From Chromatiales bacterium (GTDB taxonomy: Bacteria > Pseudomonadota > Gammaproteobacteria > JACCYU01), in the NCBI GenBank assembly GCA_031177845.1, contig JAPSGG010000010.1:1-12346 (forward strand): DNA of 12,346 nt, read 5' to 3'. This document shows, piece after piece, positions 1-9,042 of this stretch. A program made the position numbers and the translations under genes. Numbering within the stretch: position 1 is the first letter of the stretch; each line of letters opens with the position of its first letter. The notes under the pieces were generated by a model. That model had not been told where the DNA came from. It did no database searches and saw nothing but the letters and a program-made list of their open reading frames with translations.

Positions 1-66
1 GCGCGTGCGAAATCCCCCGCTCGCGCGGTCTCTATCAGCCCTGTAAAGCCTCTGTTGCCGCAGGTA

Positions 67-561
67 ATGAAGGTCTCGATCATCGCGGCGATGACCCTCG
101 ACCGCGTCATCGGCCGCAATAACGTCATGCCCTGGCATCTGCCCGCCGACCTCAAGCGTTTCAAGGCGCTCACCATGGGCAACACCATTATTATGGGCCG
201 CAAGACCTTCGAATCACTGGGCCGCATCCTGCCGGGCCGGCGCCATGTCGTCATCAGCCGCGCGCACGACTATAAGGCGCCTGGCGCCGAGGTGGTCGCC
301 AGTCTCGATGCCGCACTCGAAAGCGCGGCTGGTGAAGGTGAGGTATTCGTCATCGGCGGCGCGGAGATCTACCGCGAGGCCCTGCCGCGCGCGGATCGTC
401 TCTACATCACGCTAATCGATGCTGAGATAGGAGGCGACGTTTACTTTCCCTCATTCAACATGGATGACTGGATTGAGATCGAACGCATCGAGTGTGCGCC
501 AGATGATACACATGCCTATGCGCTGACGTTCCTAGTGCTGGAGAAGCCGAGAGAACTATGA
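67..561 (+). CDS. folA: Dihydrofolate reductase
   Basis: Reduces 7,8-dihydrofolate to tetrahydrofolate with NADPH in the cytoplasm, supplying cofactor for thymidylate and purine synthesis. The 164-residue product matches the usual DHFR length. Visible landmarks are MPWHLPADL at residues 21-29, with the substrate-binding acid at Asp28; the NADPH-contacting IIMGRKTFESLG segment at 41-52; LPGR at 55-58; and the VFVIGGAEIY turn at 93-102. I chose ATG at 67 because the protein then begins MKVSIIAAM, like E. coli FolA (MISLIAAL). A TTG at 55 would add four residues with no better ribosome binding site. The frame is open to the left edge but offers no other start. The stop codon overlaps the next gene's ATG (ATGA, 558-561), so the two genes are probably translationally coupled. 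The 66 bases upstream show no recognisable thyA end and no convincing promoter. Identity is certain; the exact start is likely. Confidence 0.96.
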   Translation: MKVSIIAAMTLDRVIGRNNVMPWHLPADLKRFKALTMGNTIIMGRKTFESLGRILPGRRHVVISRAHDYKAPGAEVVASLDAALESAAGEGEVFVIGGAEIYREALPRADRLYITLIDAEIGGDVYFPSFNMDDWIEIERIECAPDDTHAYALTFLVLEKPREL

Positions 562-1370
562 GCATCCTTTCGATTCCCCGCGCGGTACCCAAGGCCATCG
601 TCTTCGATTGGCACGCGACGCTGGCCGATACCATGGATGCGATGTATTACGCGCTGGATGATGTCTTACCTCGATTAGCAGAGCTTGGGCTTGTCGAAAG
701 ACTGCTGAAGGCTGAAGACTGCAAGACGGTCGAAGATGCAAAGCTGCTTAAATACATCAAGGAATGCCGACGACTGCATCCGAAGGTTAAGGAGGCCAGA
801 AAGGTCTCACGCACGGACATCTTCGAGATCCTCTTTGGATCCGACGAGGAGGCCAAGTGCATCGCGCACAAGGCTTTCGACCACGCGTACAAGAATTACT
901 ACGGCAACGTGGAGCCGCTGGAGCAGCACCTTCGGGACGTACTGCTGGAACTTAAGGGTCTGGATTTGAAGCTCGGAGTACTGACTAATCGCAACCGCGA
1001 GTTCATGGAGCACGAGTTGGCCGCGATCGACGGAACCGGCTGGAGCGGTCTGTTCGATACGGTCGTCTGCGGCGACGACACCGGCCGCCGCAAACCGTCC
1101 CCGGATCCCATCCTGAAGGCATTTGAGGATCTCGACCTAGAACCGAGCCTGGCTTGTTGGTATGTGGGCGATAGCACCACCGATATCGTGGCGGGCAAGG
1201 AGGCGGGCGTCACCGCCATCTTCTACAACGGCGCCAAATGGGATGAAAAATGGATCGACAAGATCTTCCCGGGCACGATCCGGCACCCGCATCGGCCCGA
1301 CGCCGTGGTGGACAGCTTCCGCGATTTGACCCGGCTGGTGAGGGTTTACGTCTGCCCGGATGAGGAGTGA
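558..1370 (+). CDS. HAD-superfamily phosphatase-like protein, DxH nucleophile motif
   Basis: A 270-residue soluble protein of the haloacid dehalogenase superfamily, probably a phosphohydrolase of unknown substrate. Motif I is [11 protein letters not shown] at residues 15-25, with the nucleophile at Asp17. Motif II is GVLTNR with Thr143, motif III is RRKP with Lys179, and motif IV is GDSTTD with Asp205 and Asp209. A helical cap lies between motifs I and II (about 27-125). In most HAD phosphatases the residue two after the nucleophile is a second Asp that acts as general acid/base; here it is His19. From memory, related gammaproteobacterial proteins share this WH pattern, so it may define a subfamily rather than a defect, but I could not check. 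The ATG overlaps the folA stop by four bases, so it is co-translated with FolA. The 3' end overlaps the convergent tsaD end by 25 bp. A role in folate phosphate metabolism is conceivable only from position. Confidence 0.85.
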   Translation: MSILSIPRAVPKAIVFDWHATLADTMDAMYYALDDVLPRLAELGLVERLLKAEDCKTVEDAKLLKYIKECRRLHPKVKEARKVSRTDIFEILFGSDEEAKCIAHKAFDHAYKNYYGNVEPLEQHLRDVLLELKGLDLKLGVLTNRNREFMEHELAAIDGTGWSGLFDTVVCGDDTGRRKPSPDPILKAFEDLDLEPSLACWYVGDSTTDIVAGKEAGVTAIFYNGAKWDEKWIDKIFPGTIRHPHRPDAVVDSFRDLTRLVRVYVCPDEE

Positions 1371-2392
1371 GCCTGCGGCTCAACTGGGTTCAATCCTGCC
1401 AATGCCCAGCGAGGGCGGGCATGAATTGCAAGTCGGTCGCGCTGGCCAGCCTGCAGCCTTATCAGACCGGCATACGCGATCATCGCACCATTATCGGTAC
1501 AGAATTCCGGCCGCGGATAGAACACCTCCGCGCCCATAGACGCGGTCACCTGTTTCAGCGTCTCGCGGATCCGGCGGTTGGCTCCAACCGCACCGGCCAC
1601 GACCAAGCGCGTAAGTCCTGTTTGCTGCAACGCCCGGCGGCATTTAGTGGCAAGAGTCTCGGCCACCGCCAGTTCGAAGGCGCAGGCAATGTCCGCACGG
1701 GTCTGGGCATCTTCGCCGGCCTGCGCGATGGTATTGCGGGCGTGTGTCTTGAGCCCACTGAAGCTGAAATCAAGCCCCGGTCGGTCGGTCATGGGTCGTG
1801 GAAAGCGAAATCGCCTGGGATCTCCGTGCTCGGCTAGGCTCGCCAGCGCCGGGCCGCCAGGATAGCCTAGACCTAGCAGCTTGGCCGTCTTGTCGAAAGC
1901 CTCGCCGGCGGCGTCATCGACGCTTTCGCCCAGCAGGGTATAGCTGCCGATGGTTCTGACCTCTACCAGCATCGTATGCCCGCCGGATACCAATAACGCA
2001 ACGAAGGGCAGTTGCGGCGCCCGCTCCTCCAACATGGGCGCCAATAGGTGCGCCTCCATATGATGCACGCCCAATGCCGGAACGCCCCAGCCCCAGGCTA
2101 GGCTACGCGCGATGGCGCCACCCACCAGCAGTGCCCCAATTAAGCCGGGCCCCGCCGTATAAGCCACGCCGCCGATCGTTTCAGGGCACACACCGGCGTC
2201 CGCCAATACCTGACGTACAAGCGGAATAGTCTTGCGGATATGGTCGCGCGAGGCCAGTTCGGGCACTACACCGCCATAGCCAGCATGCAGGACCACCTGG
2301 CTGTGGAGCCGGTGAGCGAGCAGACCGTGCTTTGCATCCACCACCGCCACGGCAGTTTCATCGCACGATGTTTCTATACCAAAGACTCGCAT
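1346..2392 (-). CDS. tsaD: tRNA N6-adenosine threonylcarbamoyltransferase
   Basis: Transfers the threonylcarbamoyl group from threonylcarbamoyl-AMP to A37 of ANN-decoding tRNAs (t6A), working with TsaB and TsaE; it is a cytoplasmic ASKHA-fold metalloenzyme. From the chosen start the 348-residue protein opens [13 protein letters not shown], as in E. coli TsaD. It carries the metal-binding HxxxH as His111 and His115 (HHMEAH), VSGGHT at 135-140, the [21 protein letters not shown] region and a C-terminal [10 protein letters not shown]. The frame is open to an ATG at 2458, which would add 22 unconserved residues and leave almost no leader if the promoter proposed at 2473-2502 is real, so I prefer 2392; neither start has a clear Shine-Dalgarno. 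The C-terminus runs about ten residues beyond the E. coli protein, and that tail lies in the overlap with the HAD gene. tsaD facing away from rpsU is a conserved gammaproteobacterial arrangement. Confidence 0.95.
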   Translation of the reverse strand: MRVFGIETSCDETAVAVVDAKHGLLAHRLHSQVVLHAGYGGVVPELASRDHIRKTIPLVRQVLADAGVCPETIGGVAYTAGPGLIGALLVGGAIARSLAWGWGVPALGVHHMEAHLLAPMLEERAPQLPFVALLVSGGHTMLVEVRTIGSYTLLGESVDDAAGEAFDKTAKLLGLGYPGGPALASLAEHGDPRRFRFPRPMTDRPGLDFSFSGLKTHARNTIAQAGEDAQTRADIACAFELAVAETLATKCRRALQQTGLTRLVVAGAVGANRRIRETLKQVTASMGAEVFYPRPEFCTDNGAMIAYAGLIRLQAGQRDRLAIHARPRWALAGLNPVEPQAHSSSGQT

Positions 2393-2451
2393 GGCCGAGT
2401 TGGGATGAGGTTCCGGCATACGGTGAGGGCTTGTCGTATAAGGTGCATGCT

Positions 2452-2480
2452 TTGGCATTTCTCGTCAACGCGACTATAAT
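2452..2480 (+). promoter_or_regulatory. Sigma70 promoter for rpsU
   Basis: TTGGCA at 2452-2457 and TATAAT at 2475-2480 are separated by exactly 17 bases, giving 5/6 and 6/6 matches to the sigma70 consensus. Transcription would begin near 2487, leaving a leader of about 50 nt before rpsU. It lies immediately upstream of a ribosomal protein gene, where a strong constitutive promoter is expected. It is the best promoter I found in the window. Its -10 overlaps a proposed divergent tsaD -10. Confidence 0.8.
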
Positions 2481-2502
2481 TCTCAACCTTTTTATCTGTA
2501 CA
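2473..2502 (-). promoter_or_regulatory. Possible divergent tsaD promoter
   Basis: On the minus strand, TGTACA (2497-2502) precedes TATAGT (2473-2478) with an 18-base spacer, giving 4/6 and 5/6 matches to sigma70. The -10 shares positions 2475-2478 with the rpsU -10 on the other strand. Transcription would start near 2466, about 74 nt before the preferred tsaD start at 2392. The -35 is weak, so this is tentative. Confidence 0.35.
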
Positions 2503-2504
2503 TA

Positions 2505-2523
2505 GCCGGAATCCCGGCGGGAG
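2505..2523 (+). promoter_or_regulatory. rpsU leader hairpins over the ribosome binding site
   Basis: GCCGG (2505-2509) pairs perfectly with CCGGC (2514-2518) around a four-base loop. An alternative stem, TCCC (2512-2515) with GGGA (2519-2522), would hide the only Shine-Dalgarno-like sequence, GGGAG at 2519-2523. The two stems share bases and cannot form together. GGGAG lies 14 bases before the ATG, longer than usual. The pairing is visible; a regulatory role is inference. Confidence 0.35.
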
Positions 2524-2537
2524 CTTGATCAAACAAT

Positions 2538-2753
2538 ATGCCCAGCATCCGCGTTAAAGAGAACGAACCCTTCGACGTCGCCATCCGCCGTTTCCGCCGC
2601 GCGTGCGAGAAGGCGGGTGTGTTGACGGAAGTCCGCCGCCGTGAATTCTATGAAAAACCGACCACCGTACGTAAGCGCAAAGCGGCCGCCGCGGTCAAGA
2701 GGCATATGAAGCGAGTATCGCGAGAAAACGCCCGTCACCAACGTCTGTACTGA
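2538..2753 (+). CDS. rpsU: 30S ribosomal protein bS21
   Basis: Small-subunit ribosomal protein bS21, which sits near the 3' end of 16S rRNA by the anti-Shine-Dalgarno and assists translation initiation. The 71-residue length equals that of the E. coli protein. The core is nearly identical: [16 protein letters not shown] near the N-terminus, CEKAGVL in the middle, [18 protein letters not shown] at 31-48, and a basic arginine- and lysine-rich C-terminus ending in RLY. It is preceded by the strong promoter at 2452-2480 and followed after 30 bases by the YqeY gene, with which it is probably co-transcribed. dnaG and rpoD, which follow in E. coli, do not appear in the following 9.6 kb of the window. 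The Shine-Dalgarno is unusually distant (GGGAG, 14 bases) and may be masked by a hairpin. Confidence 0.98.
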   Translation: MPSIRVKENEPFDVAIRRFRRACEKAGVLTEVRRREFYEKPTTVRKRKAAAAVKRHMKRVSRENARHQRLY

Positions 2754-2783
2754 TGCCCCGCTTTGATATAAGACGATGCGGCC

Positions 2784-3239
2784 ATGGCCGAAACCCTCAA
2801 GTCGCGTATCAACAATGATATGAAGTCCGCGCTGCGCGCCGGGGACAAACCCAGGCTAAGCGCCATTCGCCTGATGCTGGCGGCGATCAAGCAATGCGAA
2901 ATCGATAGCCGCAGCGACTTGGATGACACCCAGGTGTTGGCTGTGCTGGACAAAATGGTCAAGCAGCGCCGCGAATCAATTGTCCAATTCGAGTCCGCGC
3001 GGCGTGAGGACCTGATCGCGGTGGAACAGTTTGAGCTCGATGTTATCCGGAGTTACATGCCGGCAGCGATGAGTGATGCGGAAATCGGTGGCCTGATTGA
3101 CGCCGCGCTGATCGAGACTGGCGCAAGCGGCGTGAAGGACATGGGCAGGGTCATGGGGCATCTGAAGCCGCAGTTGCAGGGGCGAGCGGACATGTCGGCC
3201 GTTAGCGCCCGCGTAAGGGCCCGTCTGTCCGCCCTATAG
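2784..3239 (+). CDS. yqeY: GatB/YqeY domain protein
   Basis: A 151-residue, mostly helical stand-alone YqeY-domain protein, related to the C-terminal tRNA-binding domain of the GatB amidotransferase subunit. The family's role is not firmly established; a link to tRNA amidation or binding is assumed from homology. Recognisable features are the opening helix (LKSRINNDMKSALRAGD, 5-21), the RLSAIRLMLAAIK segment at 24-36, SYMPAAMSDAEI at 90-101, and the family-typical C-terminal MGRVMGHLKPQLQGRAD (120-136). The length is normal. ATG at 2784 fits the family N-terminus; only a weak TAAGA sits upstream. It follows rpsU by 30 bases in the same direction. In many gammaproteobacteria this gene stands between rpsU and dnaG, but here the next gene is gltD. 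Confidence 0.92.
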   Translation: MAETLKSRINNDMKSALRAGDKPRLSAIRLMLAAIKQCEIDSRSDLDDTQVLAVLDKMVKQRRESIVQFESARREDLIAVEQFELDVIRSYMPAAMSDAEIGGLIDAALIETGASGVKDMGRVMGHLKPQLQGRADMSAVSARVRARLSAL

Positions 3240-3266
3240 CGCATGCCCCGCGCCCGGGATTGCGCT
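3238..3266 (+). terminator. Imperfect hairpin at the end of yqeY
   Basis: AGCGCA (3238-3243) pairs with TGCGCT (3261-3266), and inside it CCCG (3247-3250) pairs with CGGG (3255-3258). The structure begins within the yqeY stop codon. It is GC-rich, but only a broken T/A stretch follows and there is no clean U-run, so intrinsic termination would be weak. It could separate the rpsU-yqeY and gltD-hemE units. Confidence 0.3.
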
Positions 3267-3272
3267 GCTCCA

Positions 3273-3285
3273 GTTTAAGTTAAAC
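3273..3285. repeat. 13-bp palindrome upstream of gltD
   Basis: GTTTAAGTTAAAC is a perfect inverted repeat around a central G, in the gap between yqeY and gltD and 54 bases before the gltD ATG. AT-rich palindromes like this often bind a regulator, but I do not recognise the motif. No good -35/-10 pair lies beside it. A second small perfect stem, GCCGG/CCGGC at 3309-3323, lies between it and the start codon. Confidence 0.3.
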
Positions 3286-3303
3286 TCGTAGCCGTTTGCC
3301 TGA

Positions 3304-4746
<1,443 letters not shown>

Positions 4747-4773
4747 CTTCGCCGGACGTGCCTTGGACTGTGA

Positions 4774-5844
4774 ATGACTGAATCAAACAACGACCGCCTA
4801 CTGCGGGCCTTGCTGCGTGAACCGGTCGACGCCACGCCAGTCTGGATCATGCGTCAGGCAGGTCGATACCTTCCCGAATACCGCGCGACGCGCAGACGCG
4901 CCGGCAGCTTTTTGAACCTGTGCAAGACCCCGGAGTTGGCGTGTGAGGTGACCCTGCAACCGCTGGCGAGATTCCCTTTGGACGCCGCCATCTTGTTCTC
5001 GGACATCCTGACCATTCCTGACGCTATGGGGCTGGGCCTGCATTTTGTCCACGGTGAGGGGCCCAGCTTCGAGCGTCCGCTGCGCGATGCGACGTCTATT
5101 CGGCGGCTAAGCGTGCCGGACCCGGAAGAGGAGCTTGGATATGTCATGGCGGCGGTGCGTCTGGTGCGGCGTGAGCTGATGGGCAGAATACCCTTGATCG
5201 GCTTCAGCGGCAGCCCGTGGACCTTGGCGGCTTATATGGTGGAAGGACATGGCAGTGATACGTTCGCCAAGGTAAAAGGTCTGCTGTACGATCAGCCAGA
5301 GATCCTGAGACAACTGCTCAATGTGCTAAGCGGTAGTGTGGCCGCTTACCTCAATGCCCAGATTGATGCAGGCGCGCAAGCTGTCATGATCTTCGATACC
5401 TGGGGTGGCGTGCTGTCACCAAGCGCGTACCGAGAGTTCTCGCTGGAACCCATGCAGCGAGTGATCGAACAGCTTACGCGGCTGAGTGATCGCCGCCGCG
5501 TACCGGTGATCCTGTTCACCAAGGGTGGCGGCGCTTGGCTGGAGGCGATGGCGGAGACTGGCTGTGACGCGGTTGGGCTGGATTGGACCGTTGGTCTAGA
5601 TGAAGCTCGCCGGCGCGTGGGAAATCGGGTTACTTTGCAGGGCAATCTCGATCCGTGCGCGCTGTACTCAAGACCCGATCGGATCAAGCAAGCCGTGGGC
5701 GAAATTCTGGCGCAGTTTGGCCATGGCAGTGGGCACGTATTCAATCTGGGCCACGGCATTCATCCCGACGTTGATCCGGCGCATGTCGGTGTGCTGGTGG
5801 ACGCGGTACATGCGCTAAGCCGCCAATACCACGCGAGTTCCTGA
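4774..5844 (+). CDS. hemE: Uroporphyrinogen decarboxylase
   Basis: Removes the four acetate carboxyls of uroporphyrinogen III to give coproporphyrinogen III, the first step committed toward protoheme; cofactor-free, cytoplasmic, a TIM-barrel dimer. The 356 residues match the family (E. coli 354). Conserved active-site features are [12 protein letters not shown] at 26-37 (Arg27, Arg31), [12 protein letters not shown] with Asp76, [13 protein letters not shown] at 142-154 with Tyr153, the FDTWGG segment, and C-terminal FNLGHGI with His327. The ATG lies 27 bases after the gltD stop, so the pair is probably one transcript; no separate promoter is visible. A gltD-hemE pairing occurs, from memory, in other gammaproteobacteria near pil genes. 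It ends 48 bases before the convergent gene at 5893-6498, with no convincing terminator between them. Confidence 0.97.
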   Translation: MTESNNDRLLRALLREPVDATPVWIMRQAGRYLPEYRATRRRAGSFLNLCKTPELACEVTLQPLARFPLDAAILFSDILTIPDAMGLGLHFVHGEGPSFERPLRDATSIRRLSVPDPEEELGYVMAAVRLVRRELMGRIPLIGFSGSPWTLAAYMVEGHGSDTFAKVKGLLYDQPEILRQLLNVLSGSVAAYLNAQIDAGAQAVMIFDTWGGVLSPSAYREFSLEPMQRVIEQLTRLSDRRRVPVILFTKGGGAWLEAMAETGCDAVGLDWTVGLDEARRRVGNRVTLQGNLDPCALYSRPDRIKQAVGEILAQFGHGSGHVFNLGHGIHPDVDPAHVGVLVDAVHALSRQYHASS

Positions 5845-5892
5845 TCGCGCTTCGAGCTCCTGAATCGAGTCCGAGGCACGTGGCTCAGCAAC

Positions 5893-6498
5893 TCACCGCC
5901 CGTCCAGCTGGAGCAACCGCGCCACTTCTTTAGTGGTCGCACGCCGCATGGGCTTGCCATCGATTGGGCTTAAGGGGGACTGCTTCAATGCGTCTGTCGG
6001 CAATACAACCGCTTCCACCTGATGGCCGCCTATGGCGAAACGTACGGCGGGGTAGTATCGGACATCGTCTCCATAACGCACGCGGCGCTCGGCACTGCAG
6101 TACGAAACGCCTGCATCCATCAACGCGAACAACACTTCTTCGACCGCGTCGGCAAACATATGCAGATTGATATCGGAATGTTTGCCGGCCGTGCCTTTGA
6201 GCACTGGACCTGTCAGGCGCGGCTGAAACTTGCCCAGCATACGCATGGCTTCTAGCGCACCCTGCCTCAGGATCCATACCGTATCCTCATAGCCCTGGGT
6301 GAAAAAAAGGCGTTGGTGATCTAAAACCGCGCGTTCTATCTCGCTGTTGCGCGGCAATAGGCGCCGATCGCCCGCGTTGAGCCGATCGGCTGCCTTGCGC
6401 TTGGCGAGCTGATAGTCTTCAACGCCCTCATCGAGCAGAATGCGGGCGGCTTCCTGGGCAATGCAGGCGCGCAGACGTTGATCGTGGGCAGCGGTCAT
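5893..6498 (-). CDS. Conserved protein of unknown function, nucleotidyltransferase-like
   Basis: A 201-residue soluble protein with no signal peptide or membrane segment. From memory it belongs to a conserved proteobacterial family often labelled nucleotidyltransferase or hypothetical. The N-terminal half is helical and charged (residues 5-90, including DYQLAKRKAADR at 28-39). The central segment LTGPVLKGTAGKHSDINLHMFAD (95-117) resembles the G-[ST]-x(n)-D-x-[DE] signature of the polymerase-beta nucleotidyltransferase fold, with Gly102, Thr103 and Asp109. However, the second acidic position is Asn111, so ordinary two-metal catalysis is doubtful. The rest is a mixed alpha/beta region ending in a helix. 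It lies 45 bases downstream of ponA on the same strand and may share its transcript. The start ATG has no strong Shine-Dalgarno. The function is not known to me; a link to cell-wall synthesis would rest on position alone. Confidence 0.8.
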   Translation of the reverse strand: MTAAHDQRLRACIAQEAARILLDEGVEDYQLAKRKAADRLNAGDRRLLPRNSEIERAVLDHQRLFFTQGYEDTVWILRQGALEAMRMLGKFQPRLTGPVLKGTAGKHSDINLHMFADAVEEVLFALMDAGVSYCSAERRVRYGDDVRYYPAVRFAIGGHQVEAVVLPTDALKQSPLSPIDGKPMRRATTKEVARLLQLDGR

Positions 6499-6543
6499 GC
6501 CAGCAGAGTCTCAAGGTACAGAAAATTGCAGCTCTAGATGCCG

Positions 6544-9042
6544 TCAGAAAAGCTGTTCTGGAACCTCGACGGGCTGTTCGGGGTGAAGTCCATCGGAAAC
6601 CCGCTGTGACTCCAGGGCGCTGCGTTTGGGCACCTGGTCGGAGCGAAACGTCTCAAAGATCCCACCCTCGCTGTTGGCGTCGGCCAACAAGCCAGTTTGT
6701 GGATCGATGCGTACGGTCACCATGCCTTCGGGTTGGGGCATGCTGCTTTCCGGATGGCCCTTCAGCGCCACGCGCATGTAGTCGATCCAGATCGGCAAAG
6801 CGGCGGTTCCACCCACCTCTCCTTCGCCCAGGGACCGAGGTATATCAAATCCGACCCACACGGTCGTCACCAATTCCGTGTTGTAGCCGCTGAACCAGGC
6901 GTCATGCAGATCGTTGGTCGTGCCGGTCTTGCCGGCTAGATCGCTGCGGTTCAATACCATCGCCTTGGTGCCCGTACCGGAGTGTATAACGTCTTTCATC
7001 ATGCTGACCATCTGATAAGCGTTGGCCGCCGGAATCACCCGCTGGGCATGGCGAGGAGACCGGGATTCAATTGATCCAGTGCCGAACCTAGTTTTCTCCT
7101 CAACGGCCGCTCTGGCCACGCCAGCCGCCCGCGAGCCCCCGTCCGCGGACTGATCTACAACTTTCTGTAGCGACAGCGCTTGCTGACAGCGCTCATTACA
7201 TACAACGGCAGGGTCCGCTTCGTACACGATCTGCCCAGCCGTCATCTCGATGCGCTCTATCAGGAACGGCTCTATCCGGTACCCACCGTTGGCGAATACC
7301 GTGTAACCCGCCGCCAGTTCAAGGGGGGTTACCGTCCCGCTGCCCAAAGCCAGCGACAGATCGAGGGGCAGGCGCTGCGTGTCGAAGCCGAACTTTACGA
7401 TATGGCTTGTGGCGTCTTTCAGTCCGATGCTGCTCAGCAGCCGGATGGAGACCATATTGCGGGACTGGGCCAGTGCCACCCGCATGCGCGTGGGTCCATA
7501 GAACTTGCCAGTATAGTTTTCCGGCCGCCACACACCCTCAAGCCCCGCCGCGTCGAAGACCACCGGGGCATCGTTGATGATACTGGCCGGCGTAAAGCCG
7601 TGCTCCAACGCGGCGGAATAGATGAACGGCTTAAACGCGGAACCTGGCTGGCGCTGCGCCTGAATGGCGCGGTTGAAGCTGCTGTAGTTGAAGTCAAAGC
7701 CGCCGACCAGCGCCATGATCGCGCCGTTTTTGGGATCCAGCGAAACCAATGCGCCAGAGACATCTGGCACCTGGCTCAATCGCCAGGTACCCTCGTCATC
7801 CTGTGTCACGCGAACGATGTCGCCCCGCGCGAGAACATCGGCTGCGGTTTGCGGCTGCGGGCCTCGGGCATTCTCGTCCACATAGCGCTGTGCCCATGAC
7901 AGTCCTTCCCATCCCAACTCCGCGCGCCGTCCTCCTTTTAAGTACACGGCGGCGTGCCGATCCTGCACCTCGAGCACTAGCGCAGGCTGTAATCCCCCAT
8001 GCGCGGCATAATCGGACAAGGCGGCCGTCCAGGCTGTCTCGTCAGTCAGTGATTCTTCGTCAACATGGCCCTCCGGACCGCGATACCCATGGCGTTTATC
8101 GTAGGCAATGAGCCCCTGGCGCAGTGCCTGGCTGGCAGCCCGCTGTAGCTTAGAATTGACGGTAGTGTACACCTTATAACCGCCTGTATAAGCCTGTTCG
8201 CCGAACCGTGCGACCATCTCCGCGCGCACCATCTCCGCGACGTAAGGGGCCGAGACGGCCACTTCCGGATCATGGAAACGTTCGGTCACGGGCTGCTTGC
8301 GCGCCGCGTGGTACGCGGCACGATCGATAAAACCAAGCTCGAGCATGCGGCCCAATACATAGTTGCGGCGTTCAAGGGCTCGCTGCGGGTTTGCGATGGG
8401 GTTGTAGCTCGACGGGGCCTTGGGCAGACCGGCGATCATCGCCATCTGACTCAGGCCTAGGCGATCGGCATCGAGGCCATAGTAAACCTCGGCCGCTGCC
8501 CCGACGCCGTAGGCGCGGTTACCTAAATAGATCTTATTTAGATAGAGCTCCAGGATCTCGCGCTTGGATAATTCCTGCTCCATTCTCAGGGCGAGGAATA
8601 TTTCCCGTAGTTTGCGCGTATAGGTGCGCTCGCTGGACAAGAAAAAGTTGCGCGCCAGCTGCATGGTTATCGTGCTACCGCCCTGCTCTTTCTCGCCGGT
8701 GCGCAGCAAATGCCAAGCGGCGCGCAAGATGCCCTGGTAGTCGACCCCTGGGTGTTGAAAAAACCGATCATCCTCTGCGGCTAGGAAGGCCTGACGCATC
8801 AGCTCAGGGACTTCATCCAATGCCAGCGGCTTGCGCCGCATCTCACCGAATACGGCGATCAGATCCCCCTGTTGCGTATAGACCCGCAATGGCGTCTGCA
8901 ATTGGATGTCTTTCAGGGTGTCGACGGAGGGGAGCCCAGGTGCCAAGTACAGATAGGCACCTAGCACGGCGGCAGCTCCTAGTAGGGCGGAACTTAGAGT
9001 GATGAAGACGCTAATCCGCAGCAACGTAATCAGCAGGCGCAT
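6544..9042 (-). CDS. mrcA: Penicillin-binding protein 1A (class A, bifunctional)
   Basis: Class A PBP (PBP1A, mrcA/ponA) that polymerises lipid II into glycan strands and crosslinks the peptides, anchored in the inner membrane with its catalytic domains in the periplasm. Its 832 residues compare with about 850 in E. coli. An N-terminal membrane helix spans residues 6-33. The GT51 transglycosylase follows: EDDRFFQHPGVD with catalytic Glu90, GGSTITMQLARNFF at 121-134, and KREILELYLNKIYLGNRAYGVGAAA at 160-184. An OB-like domain lies at about 320-425. The transpeptidase has PGSAFK (Ser468, Lys471), SRN (527-529) and KTGTT (705-709). All catalytic motifs are intact. Between a Cys615/Cys619 pair and the PAANAYQM segment (671-678) there is a roughly 45-residue low-complexity stretch that looks longer than in relatives. 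An in-frame TAA just upstream fixes the first possible start. The gene is divergent from pilM. Confidence 0.96.
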   Translation of the reverse strand: MRLLITLLRISVFITLSSALLGAAAVLGAYLYLAPGLPSVDTLKDIQLQTPLRVYTQQGDLIAVFGEMRRKPLALDEVPELMRQAFLAAEDDRFFQHPGVDYQGILRAAWHLLRTGEKEQGGSTITMQLARNFFLSSERTYTRKLREIFLALRMEQELSKREILELYLNKIYLGNRAYGVGAAAEVYYGLDADRLGLSQMAMIAGLPKAPSSYNPIANPQRALERRNYVLGRMLELGFIDRAAYHAARKQPVTERFHDPEVAVSAPYVAEMVRAEMVARFGEQAYTGGYKVYTTVNSKLQRAASQALRQGLIAYDKRHGYRGPEGHVDEESLTDETAWTAALSDYAAHGGLQPALVLEVQDRHAAVYLKGGRRAELGWEGLSWAQRYVDENARGPQPQTAADVLARGDIVRVTQDDEGTWRLSQVPDVSGALVSLDPKNGAIMALVGGFDFNYSSFNRAIQAQRQPGSAFKPFIYSAALEHGFTPASIINDAPVVFDAAGLEGVWRPENYTGKFYGPTRMRVALAQSRNMVSIRLLSSIGLKDATSHIVKFGFDTQRLPLDLSLALGSGTVTPLELAAGYTVFANGGYRIEPFLIERIEMTAGQIVYEADPAVVCNERCQQALSLQKVVDQSADGGSRAAGVARAAVEEKTRFGTGSIESRSPRHAQRVIPAANAYQMVSMMKDVIHSGTGTKAMVLNRSDLAGKTGTTNDLHDAWFSGYNTELVTTVWVGFDIPRSLGEGEVGGTAALPIWIDYMRVALKGHPESSMPQPEGMVTVRIDPQTGLLADANSEGGIFETFRSDQVPKRSALESQRVSDGLHPEQPVEVPEQLF

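Noticed and set aside
1..66. Possible end of thyA or another upstream gene
   Set aside because: The frames read no recognisable ThyA C-terminus. One frame ends in TAA at 44-46, but its 14 codons cannot be assigned.
2496..2511. Possible LexA box in the rpsU promoter region, as in the E. coli operon
   Set aside because: Only the CTGTAC half-site is present; the matching ACAG half is absent.
5867..5894. Possible bidirectional terminator between hemE and the convergent gene
   Set aside because: GAGT/ACTC can pair, but the inner stem is interrupted and no T-run flanks it on either strand.
7180..7899. A 239-codon open frame on the plus strand inside ponA
   Set aside because: It lies antisense to a fully conserved PBP1A region that includes the catalytic Ser motif. 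Long antisense frames are expected in GC-rich genes, and its product resembles nothing I know.
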